DNA of 64,000 nt from an uncultured Rhodobacterales bacterium (GTDB lineage Bacteria > Pseudomonadota > Alphaproteobacteria > Rhodobacterales > Rhodobacteraceae), in contig CAIQOV010000002.1 of NCBI GenBank assembly GCA_903873585.1, positions 1 to 64,000 on the forward strand, given 5' to 3'. The first letter of the stretch is position 1; each line of letters starts with the position of its first letter. The notes below the pieces were generated by a model. It was not told the DNA's origin and did no database searches. It saw nothing but the letters and a program-made list of their open reading frames with translations. A program made the translations under genes and the position numbers. Below, piece by piece: positions 23,387 through 33,848 of the stretch.

Positions 23387-23435
23387 GATTTTTCGCCGAA
23401 AAATCGGAAGGGTCGAATTTTCTGCGAAAATTCGA
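23387..23435. repeat. Paired palindromic repeats (TTTTC-nnn-GAAAA family), locus B
   Basis: GATTTTTC-GCC-GAAAAATC (23387-23405) is followed 7 bases later by TCGAATTTTC-TGC-GAAAATTCGA (23413-23435), both perfect inverted repeats with 3-base loops. They fill most of the 97-base soxB-soxD gap. The core matches the pair at 11608-11670. In an operon they could stabilise or partly terminate the soxB message. Confidence 0.75.
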
Positions 23436-23469
23436 AGCCTGCGCAAGACGTGATGAAAGGAACAGTGCA

Positions 23470-23793
23470 ATGCTGACGCTCGAATGTCCTTACTGCGGTG
23501 TGATGGCCGACGAAACTGAACTTTCCCCCGGCTACGAGGCGCATTTGAAGCGCTACGGTCCGGGGTCAAGCGACGAAGAGTTTGAAGCCTATATGTTTGC
23601 CCGCAAGAACCCCAAAGGCGTGCATTTCGAACGCTGGCGACACGCTTATGGCTGCGGCAAGTGGTTTTTGGCAGCGCGTGATACGGCCACGCTCGAGGTG
23701 TTTGGCACCTATCCCGCCCAATCCTCGGCCCCGCCACAAGATTTGCAAGACAAGATCAAGGCCAAGCGGCCCGACTGGAAGGGTTACAAATGA
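23470..23793 (+). CDS. soxD: Sarcosine oxidase subunit delta
   Basis: The 107-residue delta subunit carries the zinc-site start LECPYCG and later HAYGCGKWF, as in heterotetrameric sarcosine oxidases where delta binds one zinc. It has no catalytic role of its own. The stop overlaps the soxA start (ATGA). A 97-base gap with palindromes separates it from soxB. Confidence 0.95.
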   Translation: MLTLECPYCGVMADETELSPGYEAHLKRYGPGSSDEEFEAYMFARKNPKGVHFERWRHAYGCGKWFLAARDTATLEVFGTYPAQSSAPPQDLQDKIKAKRPDWKGYK

Positions 23794-26786
23794 GCACCCG
23801 TTTGTCCAAAGGCGGTCGTTTGATCGACCGCGCTCAGGCTGTGGAATTTAGCTTCAACGGCAAGCGTTTGCGCGGCTTTGCGGGCGATACACTTGCGGCA
23901 TCTTTGCTGGCCAATGATCAGATGCTGATGGGGCGCAGCTTTAAATATCACCGCGCGCGCGGCGCTGTGGCGTCGGGTGCCGAAGAGCCGAACGCCTTGG
24001 TCAATCTGGGGCGCGGCGCGTTCTTGGAGCCGAACCAGCGAGCGACCACGACCGAAACCTTTGACGGCCTTGAAGCGCAAAGCCAGAACCATTGGCCGAG
24101 CCTAGAGATGGACATTGGCGTTGTGAACAATGCCTTGGCGCGGTTCTTGCCGGGCGGGTTTTACTACAAAACCTTCATCCATCCGCGGGCTGCGTGGAAG
24201 CACGTCTTCGAGCCGATCATCCGCAAAGCGGCAGGTCTGGGGCCAGCGCCCAAGGAAATGGACGGCGACCGGTATGAGCAAGCCTATGCGTTCTGCGACG
24301 TTCTGGTTGCGGGCGGCGGGATTGCGGGTTTGCAGGCGGCACTGGCCGCCGCCGCAGATGGTGCACGGGTTATGGTGCTGGAACAAACACCGGTCTGGGG
24401 CGGTCGTGCGCCGGTCGACGGCGATGTGATTGACGGGATGGCCGCTGATCTTTGGGTGAAGACCGCCGTGCAAGCCCTTGAAGGGATGCCCAATGTCACC
24501 TTGCGCACCCGCTGCATGGTGGCAGGGGTTTATGACCACGGCTATGTGCTGGCCGAAGACCGCGTGGCCGATCACACCCCCGGCGATGGTCGCCCGAAAA
24601 AACGCCTGTGGCGCATTCGGGCCAAGCGGATTGTCGCGGCAACCGGCGCGTTGGAACGCCCGCTGTCCTTTGCGGGCAATGATGTGCCCGGTGTTATGCT
24701 CGCCTCAGCGGTGCGCGATTATGTGGTGAACTGGGCGGTGTCGCCCGGGGATCGCACTGTGATTGTGACCAACAACGATGACGCCTACCGCACGGCGATT
24801 GCGCTGAAAGAGGCGGGGCTGTCTGTGCCCTGCATCGTGGATGCGCGCGCTGTGGCCAACGGGCCGCTGCCCACACAGGCGCGGGCCTTGGGGATCAGGG
24901 TGGAAACCGGCAAAGGCATTGCCAAGGTCAAAGGCACCAAGCGTGTCACCGGCGTGACCTTGTGCATGCAAGCCGGCGAGGGTGCTGGTCTGGAAGACAT
25001 CGCCTGCGATGCGGTCGCGATGTCGGGCGGCTGGTCGCCCGTGGTGCATCTGTGGAGCCATTGTGGCGGCAAGCTGACATGGGATGATGCCCACGCCATG
25101 TTCCGCCCCGATGCCACCCGCCCGCCGATCAGCCATGACGGCTTGGCGATGGTCTATCCCGCAGGCGCTGCCAATGGCGCGCTGAAGGCGGCTGAGGCTT
25201 TGGTGGATGCCGCCCTTGCGGGTGCAAGTGCTGCTTGGGCGAACCCCATCGCTGCGGCGCAAGCTGATATGCGTGAAGAAGCGGCGCTAGAACCCGTCTG
25301 GATCATGCCGCAGGGGGCCAGCTATAAACTGCGCGCGAAAATGTGGCTGGATTATCAGAATGATGTGAAAGTCTCTGACGTGCAGCTTGCTGCGCGCGAG
25401 GGCTACGAATCGGTCGAACATACCAAGCGCTACACCACGCTTGGCATGGCTACCGACCAAGGCAAACTGTCCAACATCAACGGGCTGGCCGTGCTGGCGG
25501 GGGCGCTTAACACCGATATCCCCAATGTCGGCACCACCACCTTCCGCCCGCCCTATACGCCCGTGACCTTGGGCGCTTTGGCGGGTGAAGCGCGGGGAGA
25601 GATTTTCCAACCTTTGCGCCGCTCGCCAATCCACGCTTGGAACGAACAGGCCAACGCCTATTTCGAACCTGTCGGCCTGTGGCGCAGGCCCTATTGCTTC
25701 CCGCGCGGCGGAGAAAACCACGCCCAAGCGATTGAGCGCGAGATTTTGAACACCCGCATCGGGGTGGGGATGCTGGATGCGTCAACCCTTGGCAAGCTGA
25801 TCGTCAAAGGGCCGGATGCGGGGCGTTTCTTGGATATGATGTACACCAACGTCATGTCCTCGCTGGGCATTGGCAAATGCCGCTACGGGCTGATGTGCAA
25901 CGAAAACGGCTTTTTGTCGGATGACGGCGTGGTCGTGCGCTTGGCCGAGGATACGTGGCTGTGCCACACCACCACCGGCGGGGCGGACCGTATCCATGCC
26001 CATATGGAAGATTGGCTGCAATGCGAATGGTGGGATTGGCAGGTTTACGTCGCCAATGTGACCGAAGAATATGCCCAGATCGCCGTAGCTGGCCCCAAAG
26101 CGCGGGCTTTGTTGGAAAAGCTGGGTGGCATGGATGTGTCGGCCGAAGCTTTGCCCTTTATGAGTTTTGCCGAAGGCACCTTGGGCGGCCTGCCGGTGCG
26201 CGCGTATCGCATCAGCTTTTCGGGCGAGTTGTCTTATGAATTGGCGGTTCCGGCCAGCTTTGGGTTGGAATTGTGGGAGAAGCTTGTGGCGGCGGGGGCT
26301 GACCTTGGGGTGATGCCCTACGGCACCGAAGCCATGCACATCATGCGGGCCGAAAAGGGCTTTATCATGATTGGTGATGAAACCGACGGCACGGTTATTC
26401 CGCAGGATTTGAACCTTGGCTGGGCGATTTCCAAGAAAAAGGCCGATTACTTGGGCAAGCGCGGGCAAGAGCGCAGCTATCTCGCCTCGGCTGATCGGTG
26501 GACCTTGGCAGGGTTTGAAACGCTTGACGGCTCGGTTATCCCTGATGGGGCCTATATCATCGCCGCTGGGGTCAATGCCAACGGGCAGGGCAATACCCAA
26601 GGGCGCGTGACATCAACCTACTACTCGCCCACTTTGAAAAAGGGCATCGCTATGGGCCTGATTAAGGGCGGGTTGGCGCGCGCTGGTGAAGTGGTGGAGT
26701 TCACCAAGCTTGGTGCTTCGCCTGTGAAAGCGCGCATTGTCGATCCGGTGTTTTATGACAAGGAAGGAGCCAAGCAAAATGGCTAA
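23790..26786 (+). CDS. soxA: Sarcosine oxidase subunit alpha
   Basis: SoxA (998 residues) binds NAD and, in its C-terminal half, tetrahydrofolate, turning the formaldehyde unit into 5,10-methylene-THF. Domains in order: a ferredoxin-like N-terminal fold without cluster cysteines (residues 1-95, GFAGDTLAASLLAND), an NAD/FAD-binding oxidoreductase domain (VLVAGGGIAGLQAALAAAAD near residue 172) and a GcvT-like THF domain from about residue 600 (GVGMLDASTLGKLIVKGPDA). It overlaps soxD and soxG at both ends. Confidence 0.97.
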   Translation: MSTRLSKGGRLIDRAQAVEFSFNGKRLRGFAGDTLAASLLANDQMLMGRSFKYHRARGAVASGAEEPNALVNLGRGAFLEPNQRATTTETFDGLEAQSQNHWPSLEMDIGVVNNALARFLPGGFYYKTFIHPRAAWKHVFEPIIRKAAGLGPAPKEMDGDRYEQAYAFCDVLVAGGGIAGLQAALAAAADGARVMVLEQTPVWGGRAPVDGDVIDGMAADLWVKTAVQALEGMPNVTLRTRCMVAGVYDHGYVLAEDRVADHTPGDGRPKKRLWRIRAKRIVAATGALERPLSFAGNDVPGVMLASAVRDYVVNWAVSPGDRTVIVTNNDDAYRTAIALKEAGLSVPCIVDARAVANGPLPTQARALGIRVETGKGIAKVKGTKRVTGVTLCMQAGEGAGLEDIACDAVAMSGGWSPVVHLWSHCGGKLTWDDAHAMFRPDATRPPISHDGLAMVYPAGAANGALKAAEALVDAALAGASAAWANPIAAAQADMREEAALEPVWIMPQGASYKLRAKMWLDYQNDVKVSDVQLAAREGYESVEHTKRYTTLGMATDQGKLSNINGLAVLAGALNTDIPNVGTTTFRPPYTPVTLGALAGEARGEIFQPLRRSPIHAWNEQANAYFEPVGLWRRPYCFPRGGENHAQAIEREILNTRIGVGMLDASTLGKLIVKGPDAGRFLDMMYTNVMSSLGIGKCRYGLMCNENGFLSDDGVVVRLAEDTWLCHTTTGGADRIHAHMEDWLQCEWWDWQVYVANVTEEYAQIAVAGPKARALLEKLGGMDVSAEALPFMSFAEGTLGGLPVRAYRISFSGELSYELAVPASFGLELWEKLVAAGADLGVMPYGTEAMHIMRAEKGFIMIGDETDGTVIPQDLNLGWAISKKKADYLGKRGQERSYLASADRWTLAGFETLDGSVIPDGAYIIAAGVNANGQGNTQGRVTSTYYSPTLKKGIAMGLIKGGLARAGEVVEFTKLGASPVKARIVDPVFYDKEGAKQNG

Positions 26787-27327
26787 TCCCGTGGCCCCTT
26801 GGGGCAATGCCCAGTTCGACGGCTTCGCGAAGGTGACCGAGATTGGGCCCTTGGGCATGATCACTCTGCGCGCCAAGCGCGATGTGGCGGGGCTGGAGGC
26901 GGCATTTGCTGCCCTTGGCCTAACCTTGCCCGACCCGCGCCGCATTGTGATTGCAGGCGACAAAGCCGCTGGCTGGATGAGCCCGGATGAATATCTGCTG
27001 ATCCTGCCCTATGGGGCGGTGAACGATGCTTTGGCCAGCCTTGCCACCAGCCTTGCAGGCCAGCACCATCTGGCGGCCAATGTCTCTGACGCGCGTGCTG
27101 TCTTTCGCATCGAAGGCGACAAGGCCGATCAGGTGCTGAAAAAGATCGCACCTGTCGACATCGACACCCTTGCTGTGGGCGAGTTGCGCCGTTCGCGCGC
27201 AGCCCAAGTGGCGGCGGCGTTCTGGAAAGACGGGCAGGGCTATACGCTGGTCTGCTTCCGCTCTGTCGCGGGCTATATGATGGGGTTGTTAAGCCATTCG
27301 GCCACGTCCGGCTCTGAGCTGGTCTGA
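26779..27327 (+). CDS. soxG: Sarcosine oxidase subunit gamma
   Basis: The 182-residue gamma subunit has GcvT-like architecture, with MSPDEYLLILP and VSDARAVFRIEGDKADQVLK, and packs on the alpha subunit. The ATG lies 8 bases inside soxA, so translation is coupled. Gene order soxBDAG is standard. No adjacent glyA, purU or formaldehyde dehydrogenase gene was seen in the window. Confidence 0.93.
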   Translation: MANPVAPWGNAQFDGFAKVTEIGPLGMITLRAKRDVAGLEAAFAALGLTLPDPRRIVIAGDKAAGWMSPDEYLLILPYGAVNDALASLATSLAGQHHLAANVSDARAVFRIEGDKADQVLKKIAPVDIDTLAVGELRRSRAAQVAAAFWKDGQGYTLVCFRSVAGYMMGLLSHSATSGSELV

Positions 27328-27384
27328 AAGGACTAGGCACTGATCTGGCTTAACGACGATCTGCCGCGCAGGCCCTATGAACCC

Positions 27385-27414
27385 TTGACCTTCCGCAGTC
27401 GCGGCCCCTTATTA
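27385..27414 (+). promoter_or_regulatory. Candidate sigma-70-type promoter of sodB
   Basis: TTGACC (27385-27390) and TTATTA (27409-27414) are separated by 18 bases and lie about 40 bases upstream of the sodB start codon. No clear iron-box or Fur site was recognised. Confidence 0.4.
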
Positions 27415-27456
27415 CGCGCCAAGACAAACAATCGCGAACACACACAGGAGTAGCCC

Positions 27457-28056
27457 ATGGCTTTCACCCTTCCCGATCTGCCCTATGCCCACGACGCGCT
27501 GGCCGCTTTGGGCATGTCGAAAGAAACGCTCGAATTTCACCACGACCTGCACCACAAAGCCTATGTCGACAATGGCAACAAGCTGATTGCTGGCACCGAG
27601 TGGGAAGCCAAGTCGCTGGAAGACGTCGTCAAAGGCACCTATGCGGCGGGTGCTGTGGCGCAAAGCGGGCTGTTTAACAACGCCTCGCAGCACTGGAACC
27701 ACAACCTGTTTTGGGAAGTGATGGGGCCGAACGGCAAGACGATGCCGGGGGCTTTGGAAAAGGCGCTTGTTGAGTCGTTTGGTTCGGTTGCCAAGTTCAA
27801 AGAAGACTTCGCCGCCGCAGGTGCGGGCCAGTTTGGCTCGGGCTGGGCATGGCTGGTCAAAGACGCTTCGGGCGCTTTGAAAGTCACCAAGACCGAAAAC
27901 GGCGTGAACCCCTTGTGCTTTGGCCAAAAAGCTTTGCTGGGCTGCGATGTGTGGGAACATTCTTACTACATTGATTTCCGCAACAAGCGCCCCGCCTATA
28001 TCGCCAACTTCCTTGACAAGCTGGTGGATTGGGAAGCTGTGGCTTCCAAGCTGTAA
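27457..28056 (+). CDS. sodB: Superoxide dismutase, Fe/Mn type
   Basis: This 199-residue enzyme dismutes superoxide to oxygen and peroxide. Metal ligands are visible: His28 in LEFHHDLHHKAYV, the His in SQHWNHNLFW, and Asp and His in CDVWEHSYY. NNASQHWNHNLFW and AGAGQFGSGWAWLV look more like iron-type enzymes, though metal choice cannot be fixed from sequence. A cysteine (GCDVWEH) replaces the more common Leu/Ile before the ligand Asp. CAGGAG precedes the ATG and a strong terminator follows. Confidence 0.97.
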   Translation: MAFTLPDLPYAHDALAALGMSKETLEFHHDLHHKAYVDNGNKLIAGTEWEAKSLEDVVKGTYAAGAVAQSGLFNNASQHWNHNLFWEVMGPNGKTMPGALEKALVESFGSVAKFKEDFAAAGAGQFGSGWAWLVKDASGALKVTKTENGVNPLCFGQKALLGCDVWEHSYYIDFRNKRPAYIANFLDKLVDWEAVASKL

Positions 28057-28080
28057 GGCGCGGATAAACCTGTATAAATC

Positions 28081-28112
28081 AAGGCTTGCCGACAGGTTCG
28101 GCAAGCCTTTTT
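28081..28112 (+). terminator. Rho-independent terminator after sodB
   Basis: Perfect 11-base stem AAGGCTTGCCG / CGGCAAGCCTT with a 7-base loop, running into five Ts, 24 bases after the sodB stop and 20 bases before rarD. Confidence 0.9.
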
Positions 28113-28132
28113 CATGACCCAAAGGCCCCCTT

Positions 28133-28987
28133 ATGACGCAAGCACAAAAAGGCGTGGCCGCGATTATTTTGGCCTGTTCGATCTGGGGCTTTGCGCCGCT
28201 GTATTACCACGCGCTGTCCGAAGTAGGCTCTTTCGAGATGATGGCCCATCGCACGATCTGGACGGCGGTGATGTTTGGCCTTGTGGCAACGCTGACCCGC
28301 CGCTGGGGCGAAGTGCGCGCTTTGGTCACGGGGCGTGATCGTTGGAACATTCTGGCGGCGGCGGCGTTTATCGCCTTTAACTGGTATCTGTTCATCTGGG
28401 CCATCACCGCTGACCGCGCGGTCGAGGCGTCTTTGGGCTATTACATCTACCCGCTCGTCTCGGCCCTGCTGGGCGTGGTGCTTTTCAAAGAAGCGCTGCG
28501 GGGGCTGCAAGCGGTGGCAATCGGCTTGGCCGCCTTGGCTGTGGCAAGCCTGACATGGGGCCTTGGGGTGGCCCCGATGGTCGCCTTGGCCTTAGCGGTC
28601 AGCTTTGCCTTCTACTCTGCCGCCAAGAAACGGATCGCAGGTTCGGCCATGATCTCGGTTCTGGTTGAGGTGTTGATCATCGCCCCCCCCATGGTGGCAC
28701 TGCTGTTATGGCTGGGCGCAACAGGGCGGGGCTGGTTTGGCCGCGATCTGTATCACACAGCGCTTTTGCCCTTGGCAGGCCCCTTAAGCGGTGGGCCGTT
28801 GATGCTGTTCTCTTACGGCGCGCAGCGGGTGAAACTCGCCACATCGGGCCTGACGCAATACCTGAACCCCACGCTGCAATTTTTGTCGGCTTGGCTGATC
28901 TTGCACGAAGCCGTCACGATTTGGCACGCCGTGGCCCTTGCCCTCGTCTGGGCGGCCATCGCCTGCTACACCCTTGGTCGGCGCTGA
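28133..28987 (+). CDS. rarD: RarD family EamA transporter
   Basis: A 284-residue integral membrane protein with about ten predicted helices in the two-EamA-domain drug/metabolite transporter pattern. The N-terminal block GVAAIILACSIWGFAPLYY and the segment FNWYLFIWAI are typical of RarD, originally linked to chloramphenicol sensitivity in Pseudomonas; the physiological substrate is unknown. AAAGG lies upstream of the ATG. It is a single gene after the sodB terminator, convergent with the LOG-family gene. Confidence 0.9.
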   Translation: MTQAQKGVAAIILACSIWGFAPLYYHALSEVGSFEMMAHRTIWTAVMFGLVATLTRRWGEVRALVTGRDRWNILAAAAFIAFNWYLFIWAITADRAVEASLGYYIYPLVSALLGVVLFKEALRGLQAVAIGLAALAVASLTWGLGVAPMVALALAVSFAFYSAAKKRIAGSAMISVLVEVLIIAPPMVALLLWLGATGRGWFGRDLYHTALLPLAGPLSGGPLMLFSYGAQRVKLATSGLTQYLNPTLQFLSAWLILHEAVTIWHAVALALVWAAIACYTLGRR

Positions 28988-29018
28988 TTTCCGCTTGAAT
29001 CAGCCTTGCCTGAAACGC

Positions 29019-29591
29019 TTAGGCCGCAGCCATCGCCGCTTGCAGCGCATCCACCCCGTCGAGCACGCTGAACAGATCGCGCAGGCTGGCATCGGCGAAG
29101 CCTTGGGCAATGATATGATCCATCAGCGCCAGCAAGGGTTGCCAATAGCCGTCAATATCAATCACCCAAATCGGGCGGCGGTGCAGGCCGATTTGGGCCC
29201 AAGTGAGCACCTCGAAGAACTCATCCAATGATCCCGCGCCACCCGGCAAAAGGGCAATGGCATCGGCGTTCATGAACATCACCTTTTTGCGTTCGTGCAT
29301 CGTTTCGGTGATGACAAAGGTGGTCAAATCGCGCTTGCCAACTTCCTTGGCCAAAAGGTGTGTCGGGATCACGCCAAAGGTCGCAGCCCCCGAGGCTTTC
29401 GCGCCGCGCGCCACTTCGCCCATCAATCCCACATCGCCCGCGCCGTAGACCAGCCGCCAACCAGCCTTGGCAATGGCCTTGCCCGTGGCAAAGGCCGCTT
29501 GGCGATGTGCTGGGTTTGTTCCCATTTTTGCGCCGCAAAACACGCAAAGTGATCGGGAATTGGCGCTGGAATGGGGCTCTTGGGGCGACAT
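29019..29591 (-). CDS. LOG family nucleoside 5'-monophosphate phosphoribohydrolase
   Basis: LOG-family (TIGR00730) proteins cleave the base from nucleoside monophosphates; plant homologues activate cytokinins. The 190-residue product has [11 protein letters not shown] at the start, the Rossmann [15 protein letters not shown], and the catalytic loops MHERKKVM and [12 protein letters not shown], the latter matching PGGxGTxxE with Ser for Thr. Start at 29591 is the last in-frame ATG before the conserved region. Divergent from the LysM gene. Confidence 0.88.
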   Translation of the reverse strand: MSPQEPHSSANSRSLCVFCGAKMGTNPAHRQAAFATGKAIAKAGWRLVYGAGDVGLMGEVARGAKASGAATFGVIPTHLLAKEVGKRDLTTFVITETMHERKKVMFMNADAIALLPGGAGSLDEFFEVLTWAQIGLHRRPIWVIDIDGYWQPLLALMDHIIAQGFADASLRDLFSVLDGVDALQAAMAAA

Positions 29592-29707
29592 ATGGGAAAA
29601 ATCTTTCAAAAGCAGTTGCTTTGGGCAAGATAACGGGGATTGTGGCGAAAGGAAAGTCGGGCAGACGTGAAATGGCCCGCGACAAGACACGCTTTGCGGG
29701 GGACGGA

Positions 29708-31087
29708 ATGGCGGATTCGAAAAGCTACGACTTGGGCACAAAGTTGACGGTGGCTGCGATTGTGGCGATCTTGGTCAGCGTTGTGGGCTATGAGGTCGTG
29801 AAGAACAAGGCCGCTGACCAGCCGCCCGCTGCCGAGACGGCAACTGAACCAGCGCCTGCGGCCACCGAACCAGCGCCTGCGGCAACTGAACCAGCGCCTG
29901 TGGCAACACCACAACCAGTGCCTGCGGCAACACCACAACCAGCTGCGACACAGACAGCACCCGCCGCAACGACGCCAGCACCTGCCGCAGCCGTTTCGCC
30001 CACGTTCGACGTGGTGCGCCTTGATCCCAACGGCGCTGCCGTGGTCGCAGGCCAAGTGGCTGCGGGCGCGCAGGTGTCGCTGCTGGTCGATGGGGCCGAA
30101 GTGGCGACCGCCACCGCCGATGAGAGCGGCAAGTTTGTGGCGATGTTCGATCTGCCCCCCGCTGGCGCAGGGCGCTTGATGACGATGACCGCCACCTTGG
30201 CCGATGGCACCAAGGTGCAATCGCAAACCTCGGTTGCATTGGCCGCAACCACCGCTGCGCCAGTTGCGGCTGAAACTGCCTCGGCTGAAACTGCGACCGC
30301 TGAAACCACGCCGCAAACCGGCACGACGGCGCTTGCCATCAATGACCAAGGTGCCAAGGTTCTGCAAACCGACACCAATGTCGCAGCCGAAGTGGCCGCC
30401 AATGTCACCATCGACACCATCGCTTATCCCACCCCCGACACGGTGCAATTCGGCGGGCGCGGCACGGCGGGCAACTTCATTCGCCTGTACCTTGACAACG
30501 CGCCCTTGGGCGACCCTGCCACCGTGGGCGCAGATGGCACATGGAACCTGACCCAAACTGGCATTGAACCCAAGGTCTATACCCTGCGGGTTGACGAAGT
30601 GGATGGGGCGGGCAAAGTCGCCTCGCGCTACGAAACGCCGTTCAAGCGCGAAACACCTCAGGATTTGGCCGCAGCCAGTGGCACGGCGGTTGCTGCGGCA
30701 GAAGCTTCGGCAGCGGATACGACAGCAACAGCACCTGCCACCGACGCACCAGCCACCGACGCCCCAGCAACCGAACCGGCGGCAAGCGCCACAGCAACGC
30801 CAGACACAACCGCACCCGACACCACCGCGCAGGCAAGTGCCGATGCCGCAACGCTGGCCACCCCGACCGAAGCTGCCGACGCAACGCAAGCCACAGCGCC
30901 AGCCGCTTCGGTCACGCCTGCTTCGGTGACCGTGACGGTGCAGCCGGGCTTTACGTTGTGGGGCATCGCCAAACGCCAGTTGGGTGACGGTGTTATGTAT
31001 GTGCAGGTTTACGAAGCCAACAAAGACAAGATCAAAAATCCCGACCTGATCTATCCGGGTCAAGTCTTTACCTTGCCGCAAAACTAA
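29708..31087 (+). CDS. LysM-domain envelope protein with Pro/Ala/Thr-rich linkers
   Basis: The 459-residue protein has an N-terminal membrane anchor ([19 protein letters not shown]), a low-complexity Pro-Ala-Thr-Glu spacer (roughly residues 38-95), two Ig-like or BIG-type beta domains ([19 protein letters not shown] and [18 protein letters not shown]), a second Ala/Thr-rich linker and a C-terminal LysM ([20 protein letters not shown], ending YPGQVFTLP). It is likely periplasmic and peptidoglycan-binding. The start at 29708 has GGA upstream; an ATG at 29672 is possible. Confidence 0.85.
   Translation: MADSKSYDLGTKLTVAAIVAILVSVVGYEVVKNKAADQPPAAETATEPAPAATEPAPAATEPAPVATPQPVPAATPQPAATQTAPAATTPAPAAAVSPTFDVVRLDPNGAAVVAGQVAAGAQVSLLVDGAEVATATADESGKFVAMFDLPPAGAGRLMTMTATLADGTKVQSQTSVALAATTAAPVAAETASAETATAETTPQTGTTALAINDQGAKVLQTDTNVAAEVAANVTIDTIAYPTPDTVQFGGRGTAGNFIRLYLDNAPLGDPATVGADGTWNLTQTGIEPKVYTLRVDEVDGAGKVASRYETPFKRETPQDLAAASGTAVAAAEASAADTTATAPATDAPATDAPATEPAASATATPDTTAPDTTAQASADAATLATPTEAADATQATAPAASVTPASVTVTVQPGFTLWGIAKRQLGDGVMYVQVYEANKDKIKNPDLIYPGQVFTLPQN
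29845..29985 (+). repeat. Tandem coding repeat (TEPAPAA units)
   Basis: Imperfect 21-24 base units encode three [11 protein letters not shown] heptads followed by two [12 protein letters not shown] units. The DNA units are almost identical (ACTGAACCAGCGCCTGCGGC and variants), so slippage could change the linker length between strains. It lies wholly within the LysM gene. Confidence 0.7.
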
Positions 31088-31218
31088 GGCTGAACACGCG
31101 TTTATGACGCGGCCGGCGCAGGAAAACCCTGCGTCGGGGCCTTTACTTATCCTGCGTCCTGTCCCAAGTCTGCCAAAGCCAGCGGAACGCTCCGCCACGA
31201 CTTCCCATGGGACATTTG

Positions 31219-33087
<1,869 letters not shown>

Positions 33088-33154
33088 CGCCTTAGGGCAG
33101 GGCTTGTCCCCCTTGGCCCTAAGCGTGTAAGACTGAATAAAAGCAGGAGGCCGC

Positions 33155-33838
33155 ATGAGCACCCCAGACAGTTTCGTCGACGAAGTCACCGACGCCGTTC
33201 GCAGCGATCGGCTTTATGCCGCCTTTCGCAAATATGGCTGGATCGGTGTTGTGGTGGTGCTGCTGGTTGTCGGCGGTGCGGGTTTTAGCGAATGGCAAAA
33301 GTCGCAAAGTGCTGCGCGCGCGGAACGCTTTGGCGATGCGCTGATGGCGGCTGCCGAAAAGACCGATCCTGCCGAACGCACGGCGGCTTTGGCTGCGATA
33401 CAGGCTGACGGCGACCAGACAGCGCTGTTGGCTTTGCTGCAAGCGTCAAACCCTCAAAAAGACAAAGCCGCCGCCTTGGCCGCTTTGGATGCTTTGATGG
33501 CAGACACCGCCCGCCCGCAGATTTACCGTGACTTGGCGCTGATCAAGCGCGTGGCGATTGCGGGCAAAGATCAACCCTTGGCGGATCGTCGCACCGCTTT
33601 AACGGGTGTTGATGTTGCTGGTCGCCCGATGCGGGTCTTGGCGGAAGAACAACTGGCCTATCTTTTGCTAGAAGACGGCAAAAAGGATGAGGCTTTGGCC
33701 GCCCTGATCACGCTGGTGCAAGATCAAGAAGCGCCTGCGGGGATGCGCCAACGCCTTGGCATGGTGATTACGGCCTTGGGCGGCAAAGTGCCCGAAGCAA
33801 AACCAGCGGCAGATCCTGCTGCTCCCTCTCAGGGTTGA
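33155..33838 (+). CDS. YfgM-like membrane-anchored TPR-type protein
   Basis: The 227-residue protein has a short cytoplasmic N-terminus (MSTPDSFVDEVTDAVRSDRL), one membrane helix (WIGVVVVLLVVGGAGFSEW) and an alanine-rich helical periplasmic domain of TPR-like pairs (AEEQLAYLLLEDGKKDEALA). The layout matches the YfgM family, a periplasmic chaperone linked to the Sec translocon, which is commonly encoded next to bamB, as here. AGGAGG precedes the ATG. Confidence 0.85.
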   Translation: MSTPDSFVDEVTDAVRSDRLYAAFRKYGWIGVVVVLLVVGGAGFSEWQKSQSAARAERFGDALMAAAEKTDPAERTAALAAIQADGDQTALLALLQASNPQKDKAAALAALDALMADTARPQIYRDLALIKRVAIAGKDQPLADRRTALTGVDVAGRPMRVLAEEQLAYLLLEDGKKDEALAALITLVQDQEAPAGMRQRLGMVITALGGKVPEAKPAADPAAPSQG

Positions 33839-33848
33839 GGTATAGGTT

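Noticed and set aside
27340..27456. Open frame of about 37 codons (IWLNDDLPRRPYEPL...) just before sodB
   Set aside because: It has no ATG, GTG or TTG start (only CTG) after an in-frame stop, and it covers the likely sodB promoter; may be a remnant but not supported as a gene.
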